Source: Candidatus Borkfalkia faecavium
GTDB taxonomy: Bacteria > Bacillota > Clostridia > Christensenellales > Borkfalkiaceae
NCBI GenBank assembly: GCA_019114755.1
Contig: DXEW01000020.1
Span: forward strand, 62,001 to 126,000
Length of the DNA stretch: 64,000 nucleotides
Direction: 5' to 3'
Shown here piece by piece: positions 1 to 8,994 of the stretch. The first letter of the stretch is position 1, and each line of letters begins with the position of its first letter. The notes beneath the pieces were generated by a model. The model ran no database searches, was not told the DNA's origin, and was given only the letters and a program-made list of their open reading frames with translations. The translations under genes were made by a program, and so were the position numbers.

Positions 1-199
1 TTCCATCGAAGTCACCTTTGACGCGACGAAAGACCTGCAGAGCATCGAATTTATGATCGATTCCTGCATCGACGGCGATACGGGCGTCCATTCCGGCGAC
101 GTGACCTTCTCCGAAATGAAGCTGCTCGCCGAAAAGGCCGAGCAGCCGGGCGAAGAGGAAACGGAGCAGTCCGAAGCGGACGCCGGCGCGGCCGCATAA
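1..199 (+). CDS. C-terminal end of an unidentified protein (5' truncated by window)
   Basis: An open frame enters from the left edge (first full codon at base 2) and stops at TAA 197-199, leaving 65 residues. The visible part starts with alternating hydrophobic/polar stretches (SIEVTFDA, IEFMIDSCIDG, GDVTFSEMKL), as in the last strands of a carbohydrate-binding-type beta-sandwich, and finishes with an acidic, alanine-rich tail. The frame has the same GC-rich codon usage as the next gene. The beta-sandwich reading is an inference; the family cannot be named from this fragment. Confidence 0.6.
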   Translation, partial: SIEVTFDATKDLQSIEFMIDSCIDGDTGVHSGDVTFSEMKLLAEKAEQPGEEETEQSEADAGAAA

Positions 200-212
200 A
201 GCGCGGCAGCTG

Positions 213-230
213 CAGGCACGGCCTGTTTTT
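213..230 (+). terminator. Short hairpin terminator after the first gene
   Basis: CAGGC-ACG-GCCTG followed by five T residues, 14 bases after the TAA of the preceding frame. The stem is only 5 bp, so it is a weak candidate. A second small hairpin (GCGGG-GTAT-CCCGC, 250-263) lies in the leader of the next gene, upstream of its ribosome binding site. Confidence 0.45.
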
Positions 231-284
231 GCAGGCACACTATAAATAAGCGGGGTATCCCGCCAACATCAAAGGGGATCTGAT

Positions 285-3200
285 ATGAAAGAAAACAAGA
301 AAAATCTCAGCCTCATCCTCATGTCGGTCGGCATGGCGCTCATTTTGGCGTTTTCCATCGTCGTCAACGTGCTGGCGTTGGGGCAGTTCGACAACATTCT
401 CACCCAGTTCTTCCGCAAATCGCCCGACAGCCTCGCAGGCGACACGTTGGGCGCGGACGTAGACTATTATGAAAGCGACTTCGGCAGCGCCGCCGAGCTG
501 TACGCCTATGAAGAAGAGGTGGTCGCCGAGATCGCGCAGGAGGGCGTCACGCTCCTCAAAAACGACGGCGTTTTGCCCCTGGCGGAAGGCACCACGCTCA
601 GCCTGTTCAGCCATTCTTCGGTAGACCTGGTCAGCGGCGGCTCCGGCTCGGGCTCGGGCAGCTTCGAGCTGACGGCAAAGCTCAAAGAGGGGCTGGAAGG
701 CGCGGGCTTAAAAGTCAACGAGTCTTTGTGGAACTTCTATGAAAGCGGCGCCGGCTCTTCGTATACGCGCGGCATCGGCGTCATCAACTACGGCCTCGGC
801 GCCGACTGGCGCATCAACGAATGCCCGCTCAGCGTCATCACCGCCGATCATTCCCTGACCTCCACCTTCGGCGGCACCACCGCCATGTTCGTCCTCTCCC
901 GCACGGGCGGCGAGGGCGGCGACGAGGCGCGCGACATGGCTGCCTTCGGCGGCAAGTCCGGCCAGCATTATCTCGAGCCGGACGAGACGGAGCTGGAGAT
1001 CATCTCTTACCTCAACGACACCTTCGACGACGTCATCCTGCTCGTCAACTGCAACAACGCGATGGAGCTGGGCTGGGTGGAAGAGTACGAGAACATCTCC
1101 GCCGTCGTCAACATGCCGGGTGCGGGGCGCACGGGCGTGTACGGCCTCGGCCGCGCGCTGGTCGGCAAGGACAAAGACGGCAAGCAGATCTCGCCGTCCG
1201 GCCACCTCGTCGATACCTTCGTGTACGACAACTTCTCTTCCCCCGCCATGCAGAACATGGGCGACTACAACTACGAGGGGACAGATTACTATTACGTCAA
1301 CTACGCCGAGGGCATCTACATCGGCTATAAGTACTACGAGACCCGCTACGAAGACGTGGTCACCTCCCGCGAAGGCGCAGGCAGCTACGACTACGCCTCC
1401 ACGGTGACCTATCCCTTCGGCTACGGCCTTTCCTACACCACCTTCGAATGGTCCGATTTCTCCATGACCCCCGCCGACGAAGATGGCAACATGACCGTCT
1501 CCGTCACCGTCACCAACACGGGCGACTATTACGGCAAAGACGTGGTGCAGGTGTATGTGCAGTCCCCGTACACCGAGTACGACATCGAACACGGGGTGGA
1601 AAAGGCGGCGGTCACCCTCGTCGGCTTCGATAAGACCAAAAACCTCGCCCCGGACGAATCGCAGACGCTGGAGATCGCCGTCAACGCCGAAGACTTCGCT
1701 TCTTACGACGCCGAAGGCTATAAAACGTATATCCTCGAAGAGGGCGACTACTATGTGACCGCGGCGGAAGACGCGCACAAGGCGGTCAACAACATCCTCG
1801 CGGCAAGGAGCGAAGGGGGCGATGCTTCCGTCGACCTTTCCAAGATGGTGGGGGATAGCGACGCATCCTTCGTCGGTACCTATGTGCAGGCGGAAACGGA
1901 CGCCGAAACGTACGCTTCCTATGCCAACGAAAACGGCGAAGGGGAGATCACCAACCGCTTCGACTATTCCACCATCGAAGGCGCCGTCTACCTCTCCCGT
2001 TCCGACTGGTCCGTGATGGAAAACGACGGCCTGCGCTACGGCAGCCCTTCTTCCGTCGACAGCCCCGAAGAGATCGGCGGCAAGCAGTTCTCGCACTCCA
2101 TCGATGCAGGCCTCAAGGCGGAGCTCGATTCGCAGTCTTCCCGCAACCCCAATGAGGGCACCGTGGCGGAAGAGGTGACCTTCGGCGCCGACAACGGGCT
2201 GGACCTCATCGACCTGCGCGGCAAGTCCTTCCACGACCCGCTGTGGGAAGATCTCCTCGACCAGCTGACCATCGACGAAGTTTCCAAACTGGTCGCCGAA
2301 AGCGGCTACTGCTCGCCCGAGGCGAAATCTGTCAATAAACCCAAGGTCACCGACCTCGACGGCCCCGCCGGCCTCAACGAAGTGGTCAACCACGGTTCCG
2401 CGCCCCTGCGCGAAGACGACCTCGTGGCCATGACCTGGCCCACCGAGTACCTGCTCGCCTGCACCTGGGAAGTGGACTACGCCCTCGAAATGGGCAGGGG
2501 CATCGGCGAAGACGGCCTGTATGCCGGCGTCGTCGGTTGGTACGGCCCCGCCGTCAACATCCACCGCACCCCGTTTGCCGGCCGCAACTTCGAGTATTAT
2601 TCGGAAGACAGCTTCCTCTCCGGCGCCATGGGCAAAGAGGCCATCCAGGGGGCGGCGCAGAAGGGCATGTACGCCTTCCTCAAGCACTTCGCCCTCAACG
2701 ATCAGGAAAAGCACCGCGACCATCTGGGCCTCATCACCTGGGCAGACGAACAGACCATCCGCGAGATCTATCTCAAGCCGTTTGAAATGTGCCTGACCGA
2801 TAACACCGTCGAGATCAAGTACAACGAGCCCGTCAAAGACGCCGAAGGCACCGTCACCGGCTACACCGCCAAGACGACCATCGTCCCCGCGGCTACCGCC
2901 GTCATGTCTTCCTTCAACCGCATCGGGCCCACCTGGGCGGGCGGCAATTACGACCTCATCACCGGCATCCTGCGCGAAGAGTGGGGCTTCAACGGCTTCG
3001 TTCTGACCGACTACGAGGTCACCTCGTACATGCACACCCGCCAGTCGTTGGCGGCGGGCGGCGACGCCAAGCTGACCACCGTCGACTGGGGCGGCTTCAC
3101 CGTCAAAGACGATCCCGAATACCAGGTCTACGCGCGCGACGCGGCCCACCACATCCTCTACTGCGTGGTCAACTCCGCGGGCATGAACGGCTATGTGCAC

Positions 3201-3332
3201 GGCGTGTACTTTATACCCGGCTTCGCCTACTACAAGATCTTCGTCATCGCCATCGACGTGCTGTGCGCGGCAGGCTTTATCGTCCTCGGCGTGTTCGTAG
3301 TTCGCAACGTCCGCAGGCGTCTGAAAAAATAA
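285..3332 (+). CDS. Membrane-anchored, circularly permuted glycoside hydrolase family 3 protein
   Basis: 1015 residues, probably a beta-glucosidase/beta-xylosidase-type enzyme held at the outer face of the membrane. Domain order is inverted relative to classical GH3: an N-terminal membrane segment (about 10-34), the GH3 C-terminal-type alpha/beta domain (from about 80, EGVTLLKNDGVLPL), a fibronectin III-like domain (about 400-490, VTVTNTGDYYGKDVVQVY), then the catalytic (beta/alpha) barrel (about 655-960) and a last membrane helix (about 985-1010). Within the barrel I see DGPAG (Asp692), KHFALN (Lys800) and FVLTDYE, whose Asp909 is the expected nucleophile. Family knowledge: permuted GH3 enzymes exist in rumen Clostridia. 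Start: ATG preceded by AAAGGGG. Exact substrate unknown. Confidence 0.88.
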   Translation: MKENKKNLSLILMSVGMALILAFSIVVNVLALGQFDNILTQFFRKSPDSLAGDTLGADVDYYESDFGSAAELYAYEEEVVAEIAQEGVTLLKNDGVLPLAEGTTLSLFSHSSVDLVSGGSGSGSGSFELTAKLKEGLEGAGLKVNESLWNFYESGAGSSYTRGIGVINYGLGADWRINECPLSVITADHSLTSTFGGTTAMFVLSRTGGEGGDEARDMAAFGGKSGQHYLEPDETELEIISYLNDTFDDVILLVNCNNAMELGWVEEYENISAVVNMPGAGRTGVYGLGRALVGKDKDGKQISPSGHLVDTFVYDNFSSPAMQNMGDYNYEGTDYYYVNYAEGIYIGYKYYETRYEDVVTSREGAGSYDYASTVTYPFGYGLSYTTFEWSDFSMTPADEDGNMTVSVTVTNTGDYYGKDVVQVYVQSPYTEYDIEHGVEKAAVTLVGFDKTKNLAPDESQTLEIAVNAEDFASYDAEGYKTYILEEGDYYVTAAEDAHKAVNNILAARSEGGDASVDLSKMVGDSDASFVGTYVQAETDAETYASYANENGEGEITNRFDYSTIEGAVYLSRSDWSVMENDGLRYGSPSSVDSPEEIGGKQFSHSIDAGLKAELDSQSSRNPNEGTVAEEVTFGADNGLDLIDLRGKSFHDPLWEDLLDQLTIDEVSKLVAESGYCSPEAKSVNKPKVTDLDGPAGLNEVVNHGSAPLREDDLVAMTWPTEYLLACTWEVDYALEMGRGIGEDGLYAGVVGWYGPAVNIHRTPFAGRNFEYYSEDSFLSGAMGKEAIQGAAQKGMYAFLKHFALNDQEKHRDHLGLITWADEQTIREIYLKPFEMCLTDNTVEIKYNEPVKDAEGTVTGYTAKTTIVPAATAVMSSFNRIGPTWAGGNYDLITGILREEWGFNGFVLTDYEVTSYMHTRQSLAAGGDAKLTTVDWGGFTVKDDPEYQVYARDAAHHILYCVVNSAGMNGYVHGVYFIPGFAYYKIFVIAIDVLCAAGFIVLGVFVVRNVRRRLKK

Positions 3333-3365
3333 ACCGAGCATTGATAGCATATATACCGTATCTTT

Positions 3366-3407
3366 ACAGGCGGGCGTCCGTTTGGGCGTCCGCCTTGTAA
3401 ATTTTTT
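3366..3407 (+). terminator. Intrinsic terminator of the GH3 gene
   Basis: Long GC-rich stem (about 14 pairs, one bulged T) between ACAGGCGGGCGTCC and GGGCGTCCGCCTTGT, followed by an A/T run ending in six T residues. It separates the GH3 gene from the GT2 promoter. Confidence 0.85.
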
Positions 3408-3465
3408 GCAAATGCCGAACGGAACGGATATTATTTGCGGATATACATATTGCAGTGCATTGTGC

Positions 3466-3494
3466 TTGACAATGCGCCCGCAGTGTGGTACTGT
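3466..3494 (+). promoter_or_regulatory. Promoter of the GT2-GH31 pair
   Basis: TTGACA (3466-3471), 17-base spacer, TACTGT (3489-3494). The transcript would start near 3500, which excludes the longer ORF-track start at 3435 and supports ATG 3525. Confidence 0.6.
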
Positions 3495-3524
3495 ATTGGC
3501 AAATCAGTGTACTCTGAGGTAACC

Positions 3525-4877
3525 ATGGATTATTTGACGATCGTTTCGATCGTATTCGGTATTATCTGGGGCGTCTTTTTCCTGCTCCTGTTCCACTACG
3601 TCGCCTTTACGGTCATCGGTATTTTCAAAAAGAGGCGATTCCCTTCCACGGAAGAAAAGAAGAAGTACGGCATCATCATCAGCGCCCGCAACGAAGAGGC
3701 GGTCATCGGCGCCCTCATCGACAGCATCCATGCCAGCCGCTACCCGCAGGAAAAGCTGCAGGTGTTCGTCGTCGCCCATAACTGCACCGATAAAACGGCG
3801 CAGATCGCCCGCGAACGGGGCGCCACCGTGTACGAGTACAACAACCCGAACGAGTGCACGCTCGGCTACGCCTATAAATTTTTATACGGAAAGATCAACG
3901 CCGAGTGGGGCTGGCAGAACTACGACGGCTTTTTGGTCATGAATGCCGACAACGTCGTGCCGCCCGACTACATCTCCAAGATGAACGACGCCTTTGTGGC
4001 CACAAAGGGCGAGCAGGTCATCACCTCGTACCGCAACTCTTCCAACTTCGGCAGCAACTACATGTCCTGCCTGTACGGCATCTTCTTTATCTCCTGCTGC
4101 CGCTACGAGATGCGCGGCCGCACCTACTGCGGCTGCACCACCCGCATTTCCGGTACGGGGTATCTGTTCCGCTCGGATATGGTCAAAGACGGCTGGCCGT
4201 ATGTGACCATCACCGAAGACTGGGAATTCACCGCCGACCGCGTGGCGGACGGCGTCAAGATCTATTACTGCGACGACGCGGAATTTTTCGACGAGCAGCC
4301 CACCACCATGCCCATCATGTGGCGGCAGCGGCTGCGCTGGGCGCGCGGGCACATGGTCGTGTACTTCACCCGCTTCAAAAAGCTGGTCAAGGGGCTGTTC
4401 ACGCCCGTATCCAAGGGCGGGCCGAAAAACAAGTTCTCCATTTACGACATGGCCCTCTCCATCATGCCCCTCGGCGTCATCAGCACCTCGCTCGCCATCC
4501 TTCACCTCATCTGCATCGCCCTGAGCCCGCTGCTGGGCTATTCCGCGGCGGCGGTGTGGGCAAGTTACGGCTGGGGGATATTGGCGGGCTTTGGCGGCAC
4601 ATATGCCGCCGGCGTTTTGATGGCGGCGCTTCTGGTTCTCTTAGAGCGCAGGCGCATCCCCAAGGTCGGCGCGGGCAAAATGACGGCCGCCGTGCTGCTG
4701 TGGCCGCTGTTCATCGCCCTGAACATCATCTTAGACGTCATCGCCCTGTTCGTGCGCAACCTGCAGTGGAAGGCCATCCCGCACAAGGGGGTAGAGGCCA
4801 TCCACAAAAAGGACGGCTCGCAGAAGGTGAAAAGAGAAGTCATCCCCGCGCAGGAAGCGCAGAGGGATCCCGAATAA
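3525..4877 (+). CDS. Processive-type membrane glycosyltransferase, family GT2
   Basis: 450 residues. An N-terminal membrane helix (about 3-30) is followed by a GT-A catalytic domain: YGIIISARNEE at the nucleotide-binding start, NADN as the DxD-like metal motif, GTGYLFR, TEDWEF (catalytic-base region) and the QRLRWARGH motif typical of hyaluronan/cellulose-synthase-like enzymes. Several membrane helices follow (about 310-420). It should polymerise or extend a sugar chain from an activated nucleotide sugar at the membrane. The start at 3525 replaces the ORF-track start 3435 because TGAGGT lies 6 bases upstream and the promoter lies between the two. The GH31 gene follows after 52 bases and is probably co-transcribed. 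Product unknown. Confidence 0.85.
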   Translation: MDYLTIVSIVFGIIWGVFFLLLFHYVAFTVIGIFKKRRFPSTEEKKKYGIIISARNEEAVIGALIDSIHASRYPQEKLQVFVVAHNCTDKTAQIARERGATVYEYNNPNECTLGYAYKFLYGKINAEWGWQNYDGFLVMNADNVVPPDYISKMNDAFVATKGEQVITSYRNSSNFGSNYMSCLYGIFFISCCRYEMRGRTYCGCTTRISGTGYLFRSDMVKDGWPYVTITEDWEFTADRVADGVKIYYCDDAEFFDEQPTTMPIMWRQRLRWARGHMVVYFTRFKKLVKGLFTPVSKGGPKNKFSIYDMALSIMPLGVISTSLAILHLICIALSPLLGYSAAAVWASYGWGILAGFGGTYAAGVLMAALLVLLERRRIPKVGAGKMTAAVLLWPLFIALNIILDVIALFVRNLQWKAIPHKGVEAIHKKDGSQKVKREVIPAQEAQRDPE

Positions 4878-4929
4878 AAAACCATGTGCCTGCACCGTCC
4901 GTGTGCGGGCATTTTGCATGAGGCGAACT

Positions 4930-6876
4930 ATGATAACTACGATCAAAAAATACAGTTTCGGCGCGCACGCGCCCACGGGCGCCGTCACCGCGCAGGTGGA
5001 AGAAGGGGATACGCTGCCCTATTTTTCCGCGCAGAGCGAGGGGCGGGGAACGCGTTTTCGCTGCCCGCTGGAAAAAGACGACATCGTCTACGGCCTGGGC
5101 GAGACCATGCGCGGCATCGATAAGCGGGGCGGCAGGTACGTCTCCTTCAATACCGATAACCCGCACCATAAGCAGGACATGCCCTCGCTGTACGGCTCGC
5201 ACAACTTCATCGTCGTGGACGGAAAAAAGACGTTCGGCGCCTTCTTCGATACCCCCGCCCGCGCCGTGTTCGAGATAGACTATGGCGGCAGCGGCGAGGT
5301 GAACGTGCTGTGCGAGCGCGGCGTCACGGTATATATCGTCGAAGGGGAGTCCGCCCATGCCGTGGTGCGCCGGTTCCTGCGCGCCGTCGGCAGAAGTTAC
5401 CTGCCCCCGCTGTGGGCGTTCGGCTTCGGGCAGAGCCGCTGGGGGTATAAAGACGAGCGGGATATCCGCCGCATCGCCCGCGGCTACGCCAAGGCGGGCA
5501 TGCCGCTCGACTATATCTGCATGGATATCGACTACATGGACCGCTATATCGACTTCACCGTCAACAAAAAGCGCTTCCCCGACCTGAAGGCGTTCGTTTC
5601 CGAGATGAAGGGGAAGGGCGTCCGCCTCGTGCCCATCGTCGATGCCGGCATCAAAGTGGAGCCAGGCGACCCCGTCTATGAAGAAGGGGTGCAAAAGGGG
5701 TATTTCTGCAAAAATATCGAGGGAAAGGACTTCTGCGCCGCCGTCTGGCCGGGCATGACCCACTTCCCCGATTTTCTTCGCCCCGAAGTGCGCGCCTGGT
5801 TCGGCAGGCAGTACAAGGTGTATACCGACGCGGGCATCGAAGGCTTCTGGAACGACATGAACGAGCCCGCCATCTTCTACAGCGAATATACAAAGGGCAA
5901 GACGGGCGAGCGCAGCGAAGGGGATCCTCTATACCGCGGCAACACCTTCCTCAGCGATTACCGCAATTTCTGCCACAATATCGAGGGGAAAGAGGTCAAC
6001 CACTGGGAGGTGCACAACATCTTCGGCGCCAATATGACGCGCGCCTCGGCAGAGGGACTGGATGCGCTCCTTGGCGGGCGGTACCTGCTCTTTTCACGCT
6101 CGTCGTATATCGGCGCCCACCGCTATGGCGGCATCTGGACGGGCGACAATTCCTCCTGCTGGGATCATCTGCGGCAGAACGTGCGGCAGATGCCCTCGCT
6201 GAACATGTGCGGATTTTTGTATAGCGGCGCCGATACGGGCGGCTTCGGCGGCAATGCCTCGCGCGAGCTGCTGCTGCGCTGGCTGGCGTTTTCCGCCTTC
6301 ACGCCCCTGTTCCGCGACCACGCCTCCAAGGGCACCCGCCCGCAGGAGTGCTTCCGCTTCCGCGGCAAAAAGGACTTCCGCTCCATCCTGTCGCTGCGCT
6401 ATCGCCTGCTTCCGTATATCTATTCGGAATTTATGAAGGCGGCGCTCTCCTTTGACATGTACATGCAGCCCCTCGCCTTCGGCTACCCGCAGGATAGCCG
6501 CGCGCGCAGGGTAGAAGACGAGCTGCTCGTCGGCGGCAGCCTGCTCATCGCGCCCGTGCTGGAAAAAGGAGCCAAAGGCAGGCTCGTTTACCTGCCCGAA
6601 GCGATGACCGAAGTGCGCTGGGACGGCGCCTCTTTCCGCACGCGGCAGGCGGCGGCAGGGGAGCATTTTGTGAAGGTGCCCTTGGGTGAAGTCGTCTTCT
6701 ATATCCGCAAAGGCAAGCTCCTGCCCGTGGGCGGGGCGGCCATGCACACGGGCGAGTGCGACCTTTCCGCCGTCACCCTTTTGGGCGACGGCGAAGAGTA
6801 CGAACAATACCTCGACGACGGCCTCACCCGCAGCGTTTCCGAGGGCAATATCCGCCTCCTGCGCCGGCTGGGGTGA
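4930..6876 (+). CDS. Glycoside hydrolase family 31 alpha-glucosidase
   Basis: 648 residues, no signal peptide, so probably cytoplasmic. It should hydrolyse alpha-linked glucosides from the non-reducing end. Visible GH31 signatures: an N-terminal beta-sandwich, FGQSRWGYK and DYICMDIDYMD at the barrel start, WNDMNEP with Asp309 as the expected nucleophile, and WTGDNSS with Asp406 as the expected acid/base, then HASKGTRPQE and C-terminal beta domains. The ORF-track start at 4903 is replaced by ATG 4930, which has GAGGCG 5 bases upstream. It follows the GT2 gene closely without a terminator, so the two likely form an operon. Specificity (maltose, isomaltose, sulfoquinovose and others) cannot be read here. 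Confidence 0.9.
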   Translation: MITTIKKYSFGAHAPTGAVTAQVEEGDTLPYFSAQSEGRGTRFRCPLEKDDIVYGLGETMRGIDKRGGRYVSFNTDNPHHKQDMPSLYGSHNFIVVDGKKTFGAFFDTPARAVFEIDYGGSGEVNVLCERGVTVYIVEGESAHAVVRRFLRAVGRSYLPPLWAFGFGQSRWGYKDERDIRRIARGYAKAGMPLDYICMDIDYMDRYIDFTVNKKRFPDLKAFVSEMKGKGVRLVPIVDAGIKVEPGDPVYEEGVQKGYFCKNIEGKDFCAAVWPGMTHFPDFLRPEVRAWFGRQYKVYTDAGIEGFWNDMNEPAIFYSEYTKGKTGERSEGDPLYRGNTFLSDYRNFCHNIEGKEVNHWEVHNIFGANMTRASAEGLDALLGGRYLLFSRSSYIGAHRYGGIWTGDNSSCWDHLRQNVRQMPSLNMCGFLYSGADTGGFGGNASRELLLRWLAFSAFTPLFRDHASKGTRPQECFRFRGKKDFRSILSLRYRLLPYIYSEFMKAALSFDMYMQPLAFGYPQDSRARRVEDELLVGGSLLIAPVLEKGAKGRLVYLPEAMTEVRWDGASFRTRQAAAGEHFVKVPLGEVVFYIRKGKLLPVGGAAMHTGECDLSAVTLLGDGEEYEQYLDDGLTRSVSEGNIRLLRRLG

Positions 6877-6983
6877 AATATTTTTTGCACGGGCTTGGGG
6901 CGGTTCTTACCGCCCTTGCCGACCGCCGGTTTCGCCGTCCTTTTCGCCCTTTTGAAAAGTTTTGAAACGGCTGTAAAAAATCG

Positions 6984-7012
6984 TTGACAAAACTCATAAA
7001 AAAGGGTAAAAT
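6984..7012 (+). promoter_or_regulatory. tRNA-Ser promoter
   Basis: TTGACA (6984-6989), 17-base spacer, TAAAAT (7007-7012), 30 bases before the mature tRNA 5' end. Confidence 0.8.
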
Positions 7013-7042
7013 AATAAAGCTGTCTGTGAACAGCTTTACCAT

Positions 7043-7133
7043 GCAGAGATGTCTGAGCGGCCTAAGGAGCACGACTGGAAATCGTGTGTACCTCGCAAGG
7101 GTACCGAGGGTTCAAATCCCTCTCTCTGCGCCA
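7043..7133 (+). tRNA. tRNA-Ser (anticodon GGA), CCA encoded
   Basis: Class II tRNA of 91 bases. The acceptor stem GCAGAGA pairs with TCTCTGC; the anticodon stem CACGA/TCGTG encloses CTGGAAA with anticodon GGA; a long variable arm (GTACC...GGTACC) is typical of tRNA-Ser; the T-loop is TTCAAAT; the 3' end is G-CCA. Its 3' 59 bases are the attachment site of the integrative element to the right. Confidence 0.97.
7075..7133 (+). repeat. Left attachment repeat (59 bp, inside tRNA-Ser)
   Basis: Identical to 9839-9897. It begins at the tRNA anticodon loop (CTGGAAATCG) and ends at the encoded CCA. Confidence 0.9.
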
Positions 7134-7134
7134 A

Positions 7135-7159
7135 AAAAGCACCCAAGTCGGGTGCTTTT
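7135..7159 (+). terminator. Intrinsic terminator after tRNA-Ser
   Basis: GCACCC-AAGTC-GGGTGC followed by TTTTCTTT, starting 6 bases after CCA. A very similar hairpin (GCACCC-GCGCA-GGGTGC) sits at 10161 beyond the att repeats, which may mark the original tRNA 3' flank. Confidence 0.85.
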
Positions 7160-7165
7160 CTTTCA

Positions 7166-7999
7166 TTATAGCGGTTCTGCACAGAATTTTTGATATTCAG
7201 CTCTGCGAAATTGTGTACTCGTGTGCGTATAAATCCCCAGCGTTGTTTTAATATTGCTATGCCCTGCAATGCTTTGGCAAACATTTGGATTGATACCGCA
7301 TTCGGCACATCGTGTAACGAAGGTGTGCCGTAAGTCGTGCAATCTATGGGTAGGGCAAAATTTGTGAAAAGTGCGGCTCACGATACAAGGCTTATACGGA
7401 AAGACAAATTCACTATCAGGGCACTGTATTTTCTGCCGTCGCAGCAGCTCTTTGATATAGGGGAGCATATCTAAACGGCGAAAAGAAGACTTTGATTTCG
7501 TTCCTCGGATAAGAAATGTTTCCTCTTCGAAGTCGACGTCAGACCAGCGCAAATTAAGTGCTTCGCAGCGGCGTACGCCTGTATATATGTAGAACTCAAA
7601 CAGATTGCGCATATAGTGATTACCGACCTTGCGCAAAAACTCGCGCTGCTCCGTCACCGTGAGCGCTTCTCCGCTTTTCGGGGTGTGCTTTACCTTCTCT
7701 GCCTTTTGCATGATATCCGTTTCAATATAATCTAAACAGAAAGCCTTGTGTAAGCTGTTATTGAGGACATAGAAAGCGTATTTGCGCATGCGGGTAGATC
7801 GTATACTTGAAAGCGCTTTATCGATCGTGAAGGCGTCCAGCTCGTCGAGCGGCATATCTTTCAGCCATTGCGGGATATGCAGGCGGATAGTCCTCTCTAT
7901 ATTCTCTGCCGAGCTTTGGGCGAGCGTCGGGAGCTTATAGACCTTGAACCATTCCGCGAGCCACGCGCCGAGCGTATATTGTACCTTCTTTTTCTTCAT
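7166..7999 (-). CDS. int: Tyrosine recombinase (integrase) of the tRNA-Ser element
   Basis: 277 residues. It should catalyse integration and excision at the tRNA-Ser att site. An N-terminal SAM-like core-binding domain (about 8-110) is followed by the catalytic domain with Arg in GVRRCEALNLRW, the HDLRHTF box (His-x-x-Arg), and GHSNIKTTLGIYTH containing the second His and the nucleophilic Tyr. The gene ends 33 bases from the att core, the usual position for an integrase. I chose ATG 7999 (MKKKKVQYT) over the ORF-track start at 8107; the extra N-terminal residues look non-coding, and a GAAAGG lies upstream of 7999. Confidence 0.92.
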   Translation of the reverse strand: MKKKKVQYTLGAWLAEWFKVYKLPTLAQSSAENIERTIRLHIPQWLKDMPLDELDAFTIDKALSSIRSTRMRKYAFYVLNNSLHKAFCLDYIETDIMQKAEKVKHTPKSGEALTVTEQREFLRKVGNHYMRNLFEFYIYTGVRRCEALNLRWSDVDFEEETFLIRGTKSKSSFRRLDMLPYIKELLRRQKIQCPDSEFVFPYKPCIVSRTFHKFCPTHRLHDLRHTFVTRCAECGINPNVCQSIAGHSNIKTTLGIYTHTSTQFRRAEYQKFCAEPL

Positions 8000-8172
8000 A
8001 GCCGACCGACCTTTCACCCCGAACAAAACATAAGACCGAGCAAGCGCGGGGCGCGCTGACATGCTCAATCGGCGCATGCCTCCGTCGGAGCGTTGCATTC
8101 CGGACAAGCATGCTATTTTATCCCAAACAAACGACCTGCGCCGGCACAGGCAACGCTCTTGCCTTGAAAGCG

Positions 8173-8994
8173 CTACACGGGCAGCGGTTTACACACTCCC
8201 CAAAGCGGCGGAAAACAGCCGCTCGCCTGCGGCTTGCGATATGCCGACAACGTCACGGAGCGCTCTAAAATGAGCTGCGTGTAGCTTATCGAACCGTAAT
8301 ACTCGCTTTCAAATTCTGCCGTATAGGCAACGCGTTTGACGCATACATCGGCAAGCACCGCCTCTATCACCTCTGCATCCGTCGTCTCCTCGGGCTTTCT
8401 CAAATTGCGGCTCATGGTATAGCTCTTTTGCCCTGCAAGCCGCTCGTCCATGTTCTCTTTGGTCATATATTTGGTGATATAAGCGCCGATATTGTCGGTA
8501 TCGTCGATTTGATTGATTTTTACGAAGCCATGCCCCCATAACCGTTCGAGCTCTTTATGTGGTATGTAGGGAATGTTCATCAAGACATGGAAGTGTATCG
8601 CGCCTCGCTTTTGAAATTCAAGAACGGCGATATATTGCGGAGGCTTTTTCAGATACCGTTTCAAACGCTTGAAGAAGTTGGAGAGCATTCTATATGCCTC
8701 ATTTACGTTGACAACATTTTCTGCAAAAGTGAGAGTAACGAATTTTGAGTTTTGCGAGAAGTTTACGTTAGCCATATTGCGAACGGTCTGCCGAGCACGG
8801 TATGCCGTTTTACCGCGGTTATCCCGTTTTGTTTCAACGCTTGTTGTGCCCTGTCCCGCTCTGCCGATACGATTGCAGCGGGAAGAGCGTACCACAGGAA
8901 GCCCGTATTCGATTACTTCCAATACGGAACCGCAATTGATAAGTTTTGTGTGGTAACACTTGCCATAGCGTCTGTTAAACATCTCATTCCCCAA
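8173..8994 (-). CDS. rep: HUH-type rolling-circle replication initiator
   Basis: 273 residues. The middle holds the ordered motifs of a HUH endonuclease: KFVTLTFAEN (motif I), GAIHFHVLMN (the metal-binding His-hydrophobe-His) and GAYITKYMTKE (catalytic Tyr with Lys, YxxKY form). Such proteins nick the plus strand at a hairpin origin and become covalently attached through the tyrosine. The arrangement resembles Rep proteins of small plasmids and the replication proteins of Microviridae and related ssDNA phages; which of these is closest cannot be settled by eye. It lies 173 bases upstream of the integrase in the same direction and may be co-transcribed with it. N-terminal 70 residues are basic and without recognised motif. 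Confidence 0.85.
   Translation of the reverse strand: MGNEMFNRRYGKCYHTKLINCGSVLEVIEYGLPVVRSSRCNRIGRAGQGTTSVETKRDNRGKTAYRARQTVRNMANVNFSQNSKFVTLTFAENVVNVNEAYRMLSNFFKRLKRYLKKPPQYIAVLEFQKRGAIHFHVLMNIPYIPHKELERLWGHGFVKINQIDDTDNIGAYITKYMTKENMDERLAGQKSYTMSRNLRKPEETTDAEVIEAVLADVCVKRVAYTAEFESEYYGSISYTQLILERSVTLSAYRKPQASGCFPPLWGVCKPLPV

Noticed and set aside
708-3350. 880-codon minus-strand ORF opposite the GH3 gene
   Set aside because: Shadow of GC-rich codon structure; the plus strand has complete GH3 motifs and a ribosome binding site, the minus frame has neither.
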